A program made the translations under genes and the position numbers. DNA of 64,000 nt, taken from contig CAVXGZ010000002.1 in NCBI GenBank assembly GCA_963761325.1, positions 434,001-498,000 on the forward strand, in the 5' to 3' direction. Of the stretch, positions 10,066 to 18,204 are shown one piece after another. The notes beneath the pieces were generated by a model. That model searched no databases. It saw only the letters and a list, made by a program, of their open reading frames with translations, and had not been told where the DNA came from. The stretch is from Streptantibioticus_C sp963761325 (GTDB taxonomy: Bacteria > Actinomycetota > Actinomycetes > Streptomycetales > Streptomycetaceae). The first letter of the stretch is position 1. Each line of letters opens with the position of its first letter.

Positions 10066-10398
10066 ATGGCAGCGAGTGCGCCCCGGCCGGGCGGACCGGT
10101 ACGGGGCTCGGAGTCCGGCCGGCCGGTGATGGCCGCGCTCGACCTGCTCGGCCGGCGCTGGAGCCTGCGCGTCCTGTGGGAGCTGAGCCAGGCGCCGACC
10201 GGTTTCCGCGAACTGCAGCGCCGCTGCGAGCGGATGTCGTCCAGCGTGCTGAGCACCCGGCTCGGCGAGTTGTCCGACGCCCGGCTCGTCGCGCTCGACG
10301 CCGACGGCTACCACCTCACCGGACTCGGCCGCGACCTGGTGGAGGCGCTCGCCCCGCTGGACGCCTGGAGCCGCCGCTGGGCCCGAGAGGTGGGCTGA
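10066..10398 (+). CDS. HxlR-family transcriptional regulator
   Basis: The 110-residue winged-helix protein carries the family pattern ALDLLGRRWSLRVLWELSQ, FRELQRRCERMSSSVLSTRL and YHLTGLGRDLVEAL. HxlR proteins are usually dimeric redox- or aldehyde-responsive regulators of neighbouring genes. The N-terminal 20 residues are proline/glycine-rich, and no conserved cysteine equivalent to the HypR/HxlR sensor position is obvious apart from the one in QRRCERM. It has a good ribosome binding site (aaggag) and is followed six bases later by a LysR gene, so the two may be co-transcribed. Confidence 0.88.
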   Translation: MAASAPRPGGPVRGSESGRPVMAALDLLGRRWSLRVLWELSQAPTGFRELQRRCERMSSSVLSTRLGELSDARLVALDADGYHLTGLGRDLVEALAPLDAWSRRWAREVG

Positions 10399-10404
10399 CC
10401 GGCG

Positions 10405-11325
10405 GTGGAACTGCGTCAACTGCGCTACTTCGTCGCGGTCGCCGAGGAGTTGCACTTCGGCCGGGCCGCCGAGCGGCTGATGATCGTGCAGTCCGCGGTC
10501 AGCCAGCAGGTGCGGCGGCTGGAGCGGGAGCTGGGCGTCGAGCTGTTCGACCGCTCGCCCCGGCACGTGCGGCTGACCGGGGCCGGCGAGTGCTTCCTGC
10601 CCGAGGCGCGCAAGGTGCTGGCGGCCGAGCGGAGCGCCGTCGCCGCCGTCGCGCAGTACGCGACCGGCCGCGACACCCCGCTGCGGGTCGGCACCAGTTC
10701 CGGGCTCGGCGAACGCCTGGACCGGGTGCTCGACGCGCTCGCCGAGTCCGCGCCGGCGACGAGGCTGGAGCTGGCCGCCGCGCCCACCGCCGTGCGGCTG
10801 GAGCGGGTGGCGGCCGGCGAGCTGGACGCCGCCTTCGTGCGCGGGGTGGAGGAGGGGCCGGCCGGGGTGCGGCTGATCCCGGTCTGGCTCGACCCGCTGC
10901 TCGTGGCGCTGCCCGCCGGGCATCCGCTCGCCCGCCGGGCCGCCCTCGACCTGGCCGAACTGGCCGGGCTCCCGCTGTACCTGACGGCACGCCGCAACAA
11001 CCCGCCCCTGGTGGACCTGGTGGTCGGCGCGTGCCGCGACGCGGGCTTCGCACCGGCGCCCGGACCGGCGGCCACCTCGCTGCCCGACACCCTCGCCGCC
11101 CTCGGCGCGGGCGCCCCCGGCTGGACCGTGCTCTACGCCTCGCACGCCGCCCAACTGGCCCTCGGCCGCGTCGCGTTCGTCCCGGTGCGCGGGCCGGACG
11201 GAGAACCGGCCGGCGGGCTGTCCCTGCCGACCGCGCTCGCCGTGCGCCGGGACGCCTCCCCGGCCCGGCTCGGCCCGCTGCTCGACGCCTGCCGCGCCGT
11301 CGCCGCGGCCGACCGCGCGCGGTGA
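10405..11325 (+). CDS. LysR-family transcriptional regulator
   Basis: The 306-residue product starts with GTG and the canonical LysR helix-turn-helix (MELRQLRYFVAVAEELHFGRAAERL ... SAVSQQVRRLERELGVELF is read in two parts, residues 1-25 and 32-50). Residues about 90-300 form the periplasmic-binding-like effector domain. It follows the HxlR gene by six bases, which suggests a small regulatory operon. LysR proteins normally regulate a divergent neighbour, but none is directly divergent here; the effector is unknown. It is convergent with the thioesterase-like gene. Confidence 0.88.
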   Translation: MELRQLRYFVAVAEELHFGRAAERLMIVQSAVSQQVRRLERELGVELFDRSPRHVRLTGAGECFLPEARKVLAAERSAVAAVAQYATGRDTPLRVGTSSGLGERLDRVLDALAESAPATRLELAAAPTAVRLERVAAGELDAAFVRGVEEGPAGVRLIPVWLDPLLVALPAGHPLARRAALDLAELAGLPLYLTARRNNPPLVDLVVGACRDAGFAPAPGPAATSLPDTLAALGAGAPGWTVLYASHAAQLALGRVAFVPVRGPDGEPAGGLSLPTALAVRRDASPARLGPLLDACRAVAAADRAR

Positions 11326-11361
11326 CCGCCGTCGCGCCGGCCGCCACCGGGCTCCGGCCCG

Positions 11362-12174
11362 TCAGCCGCGGGAGGCGATCAGCATCGGCTGGGTGACGGT
11401 GGCCAACAGCCCGGTGTCGTCCAGCAGCCGGGCGCTCGCCAGCCCGACGCCGTCCCCGGACAGCTCGGTCCGCGCGTCCATGTGGACCCACTCGCCGGCC
11501 GGATGCCGCAGGAAGGCCACGGTCAGCGAGGTGGGCATGGACAGGAAGCGGTCCAGCGGGAGGGACAGGCTCGCGCCGTTCGCCGAGTCCGCGACGAGCA
11601 GGGCGCGTTGCAGCCCGGTCGACGGGGTGCCGGCGATCAGCGGGACGCGCGGGCGCACCCACACCGCGCACGGTCCCGGCCGCTCCATCGAGCCCGCACT
11701 CGCCCGCCACTCCATCGCGCGGCCGTATCCGAACAGGTCCAGCCACGCCGAACCGCCGGTCCCGGGGGCGGGCAGCGGCGGCGCCGGCTCCGCGGCCGGC
11801 GGCGCGGACGCCTCGGCCGGCTCGGCGACCGCGTGCTGCCAGGTGCGCGCGACGGCCACCAGCCTGCCGTCATGCGTCAGTTCGGCCTCGGCGAGCTGCA
11901 CGCGGCGGCCCGGGCGGAGGATCTTGACGGCCACGTTGAGCACGCCGAGCGGGATCGGGCCGAGGAAGTCGACCGTGACCCGGGCGATCCGCAACTCCGG
12001 GCGGCCCGCCTGCTCCTCGACCGCCGCCGCCAGCAGCGCCGCCGGCGGCCCGCCGTGCTGCGCGCCGGGATCCCAGGGCCCCTGCGCCGCCCCGGTCGTC
12101 CGGTACACGCCGTCGCCCTCGCGCAGGTAGAACGACTCGGGCGGTTCGTGGGCGTCGTCGGCGGTGATCGTCAT
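11362..12174 (-). CDS. Thioesterase family (double hot-dog) protein
   Basis: The 270-residue sequence reads as two hot-dog halves. The first has GPWDPGAQHGGPPAALLAAA, a typical substrate-pocket loop, followed by RVTVDFLGPIPLGVLNV; the second has the matching GEWVHMDARTELSGDGVGLA. This is the pattern of TesB-like acyl-CoA thioesterase family proteins found widely in actinobacteria. A role in fatty-acyl-CoA turnover is likely but the substrate is not known. Cytosolic, ATG start, monocistronic as far as can be seen. Confidence 0.78.
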   Translation of the reverse strand: MTITADDAHEPPESFYLREGDGVYRTTGAAQGPWDPGAQHGGPPAALLAAAVEEQAGRPELRIARVTVDFLGPIPLGVLNVAVKILRPGRRVQLAEAELTHDGRLVAVARTWQHAVAEPAEASAPPAAEPAPPLPAPGTGGSAWLDLFGYGRAMEWRASAGSMERPGPCAVWVRPRVPLIAGTPSTGLQRALLVADSANGASLSLPLDRFLSMPTSLTVAFLRHPAGEWVHMDARTELSGDGVGLASARLLDDTGLLATVTQPMLIASRG

Positions 12175-12210
12175 GCCGCCATTGTGCCGGTGAACGCCCG
12201 CAGGGCACAG

Positions 12211-12242
12211 GGCCGCCGGCGCCGGGGGTCCGCGCGGCGGCC
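12211..12242 (-). terminator. Hairpin after the membrane-protein gene
   Basis: GGCCGCCG (12211-12218) pairs with CGGCGGCC (12235-12242) around a 16-base loop, two bases beyond the stop codon of the leftward membrane-protein gene. No T-run is present. Confidence 0.45.
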
Positions 12243-12244
12243 GG

Positions 12245-12769
12245 TCAGGCGGCGGCCGGTGCCTCCGCGCGGCGGACGGCGTACGCGCGGAAGGCCAGAG
12301 ACAGCGTGCGGGTCAGCATCATCGCGACGGCCATCAGCAGCAGGGCGTCCACCAGCGCGTCCGGCCCGACCCGGTGACCGGCCATCCAGCTGCCGAGCCG
12401 GTGCGGGAACCAGTGGACGCAGCCGTAGGAGAACGCGGCCCGGGCGCCGATCACCCCGGTCCACAGCGCCGTGTAGCCCCAGCCGGCCCGGCTGACCGGC
12501 CGGCCGGTGCGCGGGCTGAGGTAGACGCGGGTCAGGCCGACCGCGGCCAGCCCGCACAGCAGTCCGGCGGCGGTGAGGGCGATCTCCAGGGCAAGCCCGG
12601 TGCCCCGCGTGGTGAGGCCCTTGACGAACATCGGCACCAGGACGCCCGCGGTGAGCAGCGGGCGCAGGATCCGGAACCTGCCGATCTTGCGGTGCGGGCC
12701 GACGTCGGCCTCCAGGACGGCGAACAGCACGACGCCGTTGACGAGCATGGCCTGGCTGAGGGGGGACAT
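12245..12769 (-). CDS. Integral membrane protein of unknown function
   Basis: The 174-residue protein has about five hydrophobic segments (near residues 6-18, 33-50, 58-80, 100-120 and 137-155). The layout and the short charged segment GPHRKIGRFRILRPLL recall small DUF1453/CcdC-like membrane proteins, but I do not recognise it firmly. It is divergent from a two-component system, with a perfect inverted repeat between them, so it may be a target of that system. The ATG at 12769 is used. Confidence 0.65.
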   Translation of the reverse strand: MSPLSQAMLVNGVVLFAVLEADVGPHRKIGRFRILRPLLTAGVLVPMFVKGLTTRGTGLALEIALTAAGLLCGLAAVGLTRVYLSPRTGRPVSRAGWGYTALWTGVIGARAAFSYGCVHWFPHRLGSWMAGHRVGPDALVDALLLMAVAMMLTRTLSLAFRAYAVRRAEAPAAA

Positions 12770-12881
12770 GGGATCACGGCCTCGGGTCGGTGGGTGTCCG
12801 GCCCGTCCAGACTCCGCGACGGCGCCGGTCCGGGTCGTCGCCGCCCGCGGTGAGCCGCGCGGCCCGGCGGGTCACCCCGCA

Positions 12882-12901
12882 CGTCACCCCGTGCGGTGAC
12901 G
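12882..12901. promoter_or_regulatory. Inverted repeat between membrane protein and two-component genes
   Basis: CGTCACC (12882-12888) and GGTGACG (12895-12901) form a perfect 7-base inverted repeat with a 6-base spacer, in the divergent promoter region. It is a candidate binding site for the response regulator encoded downstream, which has a NarL/LuxR-type DNA-binding domain. Confidence 0.5.
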
Positions 12902-12983
12902 CGCCGCCACCCCGGCGCTCCTACTCTGGAAGGCCGCGGGCGGCACGGACCGCCGCCCGACGCCGTCCACCGAGGGGAGCCGG

Positions 12984-13037
12984 ATGCACAGCGTGGAGCA
13001 CGCCGCCCGCGACGCCCGCCGCGAACGGTGCCGGTGA
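12984..13037 (+). CDS. Short leader ORF coupled to histidine kinase gene
   Basis: A 17-codon ORF (MHSVEHAARDARRERCR) starts at ATG 12984, just after a strong ribosome binding site (gagggga, 12972-12978). Its TGA stop at 13035-13037 overlaps the GTG start of the kinase gene (13034-13036) as GTGA. The kinase GTG has no ribosome binding site of its own, so the leader most simply serves to deliver ribosomes by translational coupling. The peptide resembles nothing I know and is arginine-rich. Confidence 0.55.
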   Translation: MHSVEHAARDARRERCR

Positions 13038-14308
13038 CCGGGCGGCCCGCGCCGGGCACCGCGATGGCCGGGACCGGGGGAGCGCCCGCGGTGGCGCCGG
13101 GCGCCGCCGCCCGGCCCGTCGAGTCCCGCGCGGCGGCCCCGGACGCCGGCCGCGGCTCCGTGCTGCCCGCGGTGACCTGGCTGATCCGGGTCGCCGCGCT
13201 CGTGCTGATCGGCATCGACACCCTCACCCCGGCATCGCCGCAGGACCGCACCGCGTCGGCGGTCACGACGGTCGCCTACGGCCTCGGCGCGGTGCTGCTG
13301 GCGCTGTGGGGGCTGCTCGACGCCCGCGGCGGCGGCCGGGCCGCCCGGGACACCGCCGTCTTCCCGTTCCTGATCGGCGCGATGGGGGTGGCGTGCGGCT
13401 TCGCGTGCGCGTACCCGCACGGCGCTTCCCTGCTGGGACTCGTCGTGATGGCCGCCGTCGCCGCCGGCAGTGAGGCCGCCCTGCCCGCCGGCTGGAGTGC
13501 CGCCGTCGGCTGCGTGCTGGCCATCGAGGCCGGCGCGCTGGTGACCGGGGCCGGGCGCGGGGTCGTGCTGGGCTACCCGCTGCTGCTCCTGGTGGCGCTG
13601 CTGGCCGGACACAACCGGCGTGCCTACCGGGTCCGCGCCGAGCAGAACGCCGCGCTGCTCGCCCGGGCCGAGGAGCTGCGCGCGGAGCAGCGGCGCACCG
13701 CGGTGCTGGACGAGCGCGCCCGCATCGCCCGCGAGATCCACGACGTCCTGGCCCACTCGCTCGGCGCGTTGAACATCCAGATCCAGACCGCCCGCGCGCT
13801 GCTCGCCCACCACGAGCCGCTGCGCGCGGACGGCATCCTGGCCACCGCGCAGCGGCTGAGCAGCGAAGGGCTGGCCGAGACCCGCCGCGCGGTCCAGGCC
13901 CTGCGCACCGACCTGCCCCCGCTTCCCGAGGCGCTGACCGAACTGGCCGAGGGCCACCGGCAGCAGCACCGCGCCCCGGTCGCGCTCGGCGTCGAGGGCG
14001 CCGCCGTGCCGCTGCCGCCCGAACTGGTCCTGTGCCTGGTGCGCGCCGCCCAGGAGTCGTTGACCAACGCCGCCAAACACGCTCCCGGCCACCCCGTGGA
14101 GCTGACCCTGCGCTACGAGGACCACGACGTGACCCTGACCGTCCGCAATCCGCTGGGCAACGCCGAACCTGACACCCCGGCCTTCGCCACCGTCGACGGC
14201 GGGTTCGGGCTGACCGGCATGCGCGAGCGGCTGCTGCTGATCGGCGGCACCCTGACCGCCGGCCCCGAGGCCGGCCGGTGGACCGTCACCGCCCGGGCCC
14301 CGCGATGA
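13034..14308 (+). CDS. Sensor histidine kinase, NarL/DesK type
   Basis: The 424-residue protein has about five or six membrane segments in its N-terminal 200 residues, then a HisKA_3 dimerisation domain with the phospho-acceptor motif DERARIAREIHDVLAHSLG and a HATPase domain (ESLTNAAKHAPG as N box, GGFGLTGMRERL as G box). It would autophosphorylate on the His of REIHD and pass the phosphate to the regulator encoded next. The start is placed at GTG 13034 because it overlaps the leader stop; ATG 13064 is an alternative, and the frame is open back to 12896 without convincing sequence. Its end overlaps the regulator start (ATGA). Confidence 0.88.
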   Translation: MTGRPAPGTAMAGTGGAPAVAPGAAARPVESRAAAPDAGRGSVLPAVTWLIRVAALVLIGIDTLTPASPQDRTASAVTTVAYGLGAVLLALWGLLDARGGGRAARDTAVFPFLIGAMGVACGFACAYPHGASLLGLVVMAAVAAGSEAALPAGWSAAVGCVLAIEAGALVTGAGRGVVLGYPLLLLVALLAGHNRRAYRVRAEQNAALLARAEELRAEQRRTAVLDERARIAREIHDVLAHSLGALNIQIQTARALLAHHEPLRADGILATAQRLSSEGLAETRRAVQALRTDLPPLPEALTELAEGHRQQHRAPVALGVEGAAVPLPPELVLCLVRAAQESLTNAAKHAPGHPVELTLRYEDHDVTLTVRNPLGNAEPDTPAFATVDGGFGLTGMRERLLLIGGTLTAGPEAGRWTVTARAPR

Positions 14309-14967
14309 CCGACCCCGCCGCCCCGCTGCGGATCGTGGTCGCCGACGACCAGGCCAGCATCCGCGAGGCGCTGGCCCTGATGCTCGACCTGCGCGACGAC
14401 CTCCACGTCGTCGCCACCGCCGCCGACGGGCGGCACGCCCTCGAACAGGTCGCAGAACACCGCCCCGACGCGATCCTGCTGGACCTGCACATGCCCGTCA
14501 TGGACGGCACCGAGGCCACCCGCCTGCTCACCGCCCGCTTCCCCGAGGTCGCGATCGTGGTGCTGACCACCTACGCCGACGACGCCTCCGTCCTCGACAC
14601 CCTGCGCGCCGGCGCCCGCGCCTACCTGACCAAGGACGCCGAGTCCCGGCACATCGCCCGCACCCTGCACAGCGCGGCGGGCGGCTACACCGTCCTCGAC
14701 CCCAGGGTCCAGGCCGCCGTGCTGGCCGCCACCGCGCCGGCCGCCGCCCCGCCCGAGCGGCAGCAGCCGCTGCCCGACGGCCTGACCCCGCGCGAGGCGG
14801 AGATCCTCACCCTGCTCGCCCGCGGCCGCAGCAACGCCGAGATCGCCGCCGAGCTCTTCCTCAGCGGCAACACCGTCAAGACCCACATCAACCGGGTCTT
14901 CACCAAGACCGGCTCCCGCGACCGGGTGGCCGCCGCCCGCTACGCCCGCCGCCACCACCTCGACTGA
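14305..14967 (+). CDS. Two-component response regulator, NarL/LuxR family
   Basis: The 220-residue protein has a receiver domain (IVVADDQASIREAL with the acidic pair, AILLDLHMPVMDG with the phospho-acceptor Asp, YLTKDA with the conserved Lys) and a C-terminal LuxR-type helix-turn-helix (LTPREAEILTLLARGRSNAE, LFLSGNTVKTHINRV). It is the partner of the kinase whose stop codon it overlaps by four bases. Targets are unknown; the divergent membrane-protein gene upstream and the inverted repeat there are the first candidates. Confidence 0.93.
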   Translation: MTDPAAPLRIVVADDQASIREALALMLDLRDDLHVVATAADGRHALEQVAEHRPDAILLDLHMPVMDGTEATRLLTARFPEVAIVVLTTYADDASVLDTLRAGARAYLTKDAESRHIARTLHSAAGGYTVLDPRVQAAVLAATAPAAAPPERQQPLPDGLTPREAEILTLLARGRSNAEIAAELFLSGNTVKTHINRVFTKTGSRDRVAAARYARRHHLD

Positions 14968-14980
14968 CGCCGCGCCGGCC

Positions 14981-16567
14981 CTACTCCGCCACCAACTGCG
15001 CCGCCTCGGTGCGCAGCGCCTCGGTCTCGGCGGGCCGCGCGGACATGTGGCCGATCGCGCTGAGCACCCCCCAGAGGTAGACGCCGGACGAGACGAGCGC
15101 GATCAGCGCGCTGTCCCACGGCGCGCGCAGCACGCCGGCGCCGGAGAAGCTGCCGAGCGCGGACCCGGTGTACTCGGCGGCCAGCCAGCACAGCAGCCAC
15201 AGGCCGGCGCGCAGTTCGCCGGCGCTCTCCCGGTCGCGCAGCGCGTTGAGCCCGTAGAGCAGCAGCCCGCACACCACGATCGGGATCGTCTGGCGCAGCG
15301 TCGGCCACGGCACCCAGAAGACCACCAGCGAGGAGACCACGAACGCCAGCGGCGCCAACACCCGCATCCCGGGCACGCGTTGGTCCGGACCGGTCAGGCC
15401 GCTGGCGCGGAAGGCCGTCACCGACACGGATCCGACGGCGAAGGTGAAGGCCGCCAGCGTCCCGGTCACCCCGATGATCGCGTGCCAACTCGGCAGCGGC
15501 AGCAGGAAGGCCAGGCCCACCGCGAAGTTGACCAGCAGCGCCCGGCCCGGAACGCCGCTGCCGGCGTCGACCCTGGCGAGCGCCGCCGGGAAGAAGCCGT
15601 TCTTCGCCAGCCCGTAGCAGTTGCGGGCGTTGGAGGCGGTGTAGACGATCGCCGCGCCGGACGGCGAGATCATCGAGTCGGCGATCAGCGTCCAGTAGAG
15701 CCAGGACATGTTCAGCAGCAGTGCCAGGTCGGCGAAGGGGGAGGCCAGGTTGACCCCGTGCCAGCCGTGGCCGAGCAGCCGGGCGGGCACCGCGCCGAGG
15801 TAGGCGGTCTGCAGCGCCAGGTACAGCACGATCGTCACCGAGATGGTGGCGACCAGCGCCGCCGGCACGTCGCGCCGCGGATCGCGGGCCTCGCCGGACA
15901 GCTCCACGATGTTGCGGAAGCCGGTGTAGGCGAAGACCATGCCCGCCGTCGCGATGGTGGACAGCGCCGCGCCCCAGCCGTAGGGGGCCGGGCCGCCGTG
16001 CCGGGGGCCGAGGTTGCCGCCGTCGAATCCGGCGGCGACCAGCAGCACGACGGTGGTGGCCGGGACGAGCACCTTCACCGCGGTCACCGTGTTGTTGGTC
16101 CTGGCGAACAGCCGGACCCCGAAATAGTTGACGCCGACGAAGACCGCCATGAGCGCGACGGCCAGCGCGATGCCCGCCCCGGTCAGCCGGCCGCCGGCGT
16201 AGACGCCCGGCAGGTAGGCGCTCGCGTACTGCACGACGCCGGCCGCCTCGGTCGGCGGATTGCCCACGTAGCACACCCACATCGCCCAGCCGACGATCGA
16301 GGCGGTGAAGCGCCCGTTGGAGTAGAGCGGGTAGCGGACCAGGCCGCCGGACTCCGGCTTGGCCATGCCCAACTCGGCGAAGACCAGCGCGATCAGCAGC
16401 ATCGCGGCGCCGCCGATCACCCAGGCCAGCAGGGCGGCCGGTCCGGCGGACTGCGCGGCGTACATCGAGGAGAGCAGCCAGCCGGAGCCGATCACGCTGC
16501 CGACGCCGGCCGCCAGCAGCGACCAGAACCCCATCCGCCTGCGCAGCAGCGCGTCGTCGCCGGCCAT
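14981..16567 (-). CDS. APC-family amino acid permease
   Basis: The 528-residue protein has about 12-14 hydrophobic segments and the APC helix-1 motif GFWSLLAAGVGSVIGSGWLL, in which the unwound GSxIGSG segment binds the substrate carboxylate. A second conserved part is FAYTGFRNIVELSGEARDP. It imports or exchanges an amino acid or related amine, driven by proton or antiport coupling; the substrate cannot be read from sequence. It ends 13 bases from the convergent response-regulator gene. The sequence is intact. Confidence 0.87.
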   Translation of the reverse strand: MAGDDALLRRRMGFWSLLAAGVGSVIGSGWLLSSMYAAQSAGPAALLAWVIGGAAMLLIALVFAELGMAKPESGGLVRYPLYSNGRFTASIVGWAMWVCYVGNPPTEAAGVVQYASAYLPGVYAGGRLTGAGIALAVALMAVFVGVNYFGVRLFARTNNTVTAVKVLVPATTVVLLVAAGFDGGNLGPRHGGPAPYGWGAALSTIATAGMVFAYTGFRNIVELSGEARDPRRDVPAALVATISVTIVLYLALQTAYLGAVPARLLGHGWHGVNLASPFADLALLLNMSWLYWTLIADSMISPSGAAIVYTASNARNCYGLAKNGFFPAALARVDAGSGVPGRALLVNFAVGLAFLLPLPSWHAIIGVTGTLAAFTFAVGSVSVTAFRASGLTGPDQRVPGMRVLAPLAFVVSSLVVFWVPWPTLRQTIPIVVCGLLLYGLNALRDRESAGELRAGLWLLCWLAAEYTGSALGSFSGAGVLRAPWDSALIALVSSGVYLWGVLSAIGHMSARPAETEALRTEAAQLVAE

Positions 16568-16637
16568 GGAAGCCCTCCGGTGGATCGGGAGTTCTCGGTC
16601 GCGACGGGTCCGGCCGCCGTCCTCCAGCCGTGCGAAA

Positions 16638-16660
16638 GGCGCGGGAGCCGCTCCCGCGCC
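16638..16660 (-). terminator. Strong hairpin after the aquaglyceroporin gene
   Basis: A perfect 10-base-pair stem, GGCGCGGGAG / CTCCCGCGCC, encloses a CCG loop. It lies about 47 bases beyond the leftward aquaglyceroporin stop codon and upstream of the permease, so it probably ends the former transcript. Confidence 0.7.
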
Positions 16661-16706
16661 TGCCGCCGAGGGCCCGTCGGTCTCGCGGGGCCCGATGGGG
16701 GAGTGG

Positions 16707-17597
16707 TCAGAACTCCTCCTCCACCGCCGGTCCCTCCTCCGGCATCACGCCGCGGGCGTGCAGCACCTGTCCGACGAACAGGTCGTAGACCACGATGCCC
16801 ACCAGGCCGCCGATCAGCGGGCCGACGATGGGAATCCAGAAGTAGTGGTCGAACCACATGAAGTGTCCCGGCAGCGCGATCGATCCCCAGCCCATGATGT
16901 ACGTCCACAGACGGGGGCCGAAGTCACGCGCGGGGTTGATGGCGTAGCCGGCGTTCGTGCCGATGCTCAGGCCGATCGCGAGAACGACCATGCCGATCAG
17001 GAACGGGCCGATGTTGCCGGCCGGCGCGGTGTTGCGGGTGTCGATGAGCGCGCAGATCAGCAGCAGGAGAACCGCGGTGCCGACGATCTGGTCGAGCAGC
17101 GGACCCCACCATGAATTTCCGAAATACTGCGCGGGGAACGTCGCGAAGATGGAGAACGTGCCGAGCGACTTGTTCCGTGGCAGTCCGGCCTTGTTGTTCA
17201 GGTCGTTGATCGCCCAGCTGTAGACGGAGAAGACCACCGCGGCGGCCAGGAAAGCGCCGAGCAACTGCGCGAACCAGTACGGGAGTACCCGCTTCCAGGG
17301 GAATCCGCGACGGGCGGCGAAGGCGAGGGTGACCGCGGGATTCAGGTGCGCGCCGCTCACTCCGCCGGCGACGTAGATGCCGAAGACCACGGCGAAGCCC
17401 CAGCCGAAGGAGATGATCAGCCAGTTCGCCGCGCCGAAGGCGACGGTCTGGCGTCCCGATCCCGGCAGGCCGGCCACGGCCACCGCCACCGATCCGGTGC
17501 CGAGCAGGATCAGTACAAACGTTCCCAGCAATTCGGCGAGCATCTCGCCACCGACGCCTTCTCGGTAACCGCGACGCCGCGAACTGGTTTCCGCCAT
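16707..17597 (-). CDS. MIP channel, aquaglyceroporin type
   Basis: The 296-residue protein has six membrane segments and the two half-helix NPA motifs: SGAHLNPAVTLAFAARRG and NAGYAINPARDFGPRLW. The Asp after the second NPAR is typical of glycerol-facilitator-type (GlpF-like) rather than water-only channels. It therefore probably passes glycerol or similar small neutral solutes. No glpK or glpD is nearby. The start is ATG 17597 with the ribosome binding site aggggt; the frame is open further upstream but MAETSSRRRGYREG is a better N-terminus. A strong hairpin follows the gene. Confidence 0.9.
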   Translation of the reverse strand: MAETSSRRRGYREGVGGEMLAELLGTFVLILLGTGSVAVAVAGLPGSGRQTVAFGAANWLIISFGWGFAVVFGIYVAGGVSGAHLNPAVTLAFAARRGFPWKRVLPYWFAQLLGAFLAAAVVFSVYSWAINDLNNKAGLPRNKSLGTFSIFATFPAQYFGNSWWGPLLDQIVGTAVLLLLICALIDTRNTAPAGNIGPFLIGMVVLAIGLSIGTNAGYAINPARDFGPRLWTYIMGWGSIALPGHFMWFDHYFWIPIVGPLIGGLVGIVVYDLFVGQVLHARGVMPEEGPAVEEEF

Positions 17598-17728
17598 TTC
17601 TACCCCTGTCTCAGATGGGCCCGGTGAGTGAGGTTCTGACGCAGCGAGTGTAGAACCGCGTGATGGAATGCGCACGGAGAGAAACGGTTGTCTTGTGCAG
17701 TGCGTCCGACCCGAATGGAGTAATTCCG

Positions 17729-18103
17729 GTGCTCACACTGGCGATGATTCTCGGTGGCGCTTCTGGAGTGCTGCTGCGATTGTTTGTCGAACGGGCGTAC
17801 AGCGATAGGCATGTCGTATCTTTCTCGAACTCCCTCGCCCTTACCGCGGCCGGTGCGTTCCTGCTCGGCGTCGTCTCCGGGCTCGCGCTCCCGGCGCGGC
17901 ACCCGGGTGAACTCGGCGGCGTGTTCGGTGTCGCGGCCGGCGCGGCGCTCCTGACCTACTGCGTCTTCGGTGCGCCGGCGGTTCACCTGGTCGGCCGACA
18001 GGGAGTACTCCGGCCGGTGGCGTCCACGGTCGTCCACACGCTGGGCGGGTTCGCGGCGGCCGTCCCCGGAGTGCTGCTCGCGCTGTGGGCCCTCGGGGGC
18101 TGA
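17729..18103 (+). CDS. Small CrcB-like membrane protein
   Basis: The 124-residue product has four hydrophobic segments. The opening LTLAMILGGASGVLLRLFVE and the segment NSLALTAAGAFLLGVVSGLAL resemble the CrcB/Fluc fluoride channel pattern (GGxxGxxxR, then N-x-x-GxFxxG), and the length fits the family. However the diagnostic GFxGGxTTFST motif is degenerate here (FGVAAGAALLTYCVFG), so fluoride transport is doubtful. GTG 17729 is preceded by ggag at eight bases; an upstream ATG at 17660 has no comparable site. It is divergent from the aquaglyceroporin. Confidence 0.5.
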   Translation: MLTLAMILGGASGVLLRLFVERAYSDRHVVSFSNSLALTAAGAFLLGVVSGLALPARHPGELGGVFGVAAGAALLTYCVFGAPAVHLVGRQGVLRPVASTVVHTLGGFAAAVPGVLLALWALGG

Positions 18104-18138
18104 CCGGCCGCCTCAGCCGCGGGCGAGGCCGGAGTCAT

Positions 18139-18149
18139 TGGTAGGACCA
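18139..18149. promoter_or_regulatory. FadR/GntR-type operator
   Basis: TGGT-AGG-ACCA, a perfect 4-base inverted repeat with a 3-base spacer, lies 55 bases before the FadR-type regulator gene. The TGGN5CCA core is the known operator type for the FadR subfamily, so autoregulation is likely. Confidence 0.6.
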
Positions 18150-18204
18150 TTGCTGTTACGATGCGCTCGGCCAGGAGGGTTGCGGACCGAGGAGGCACGG
18201 CGGC

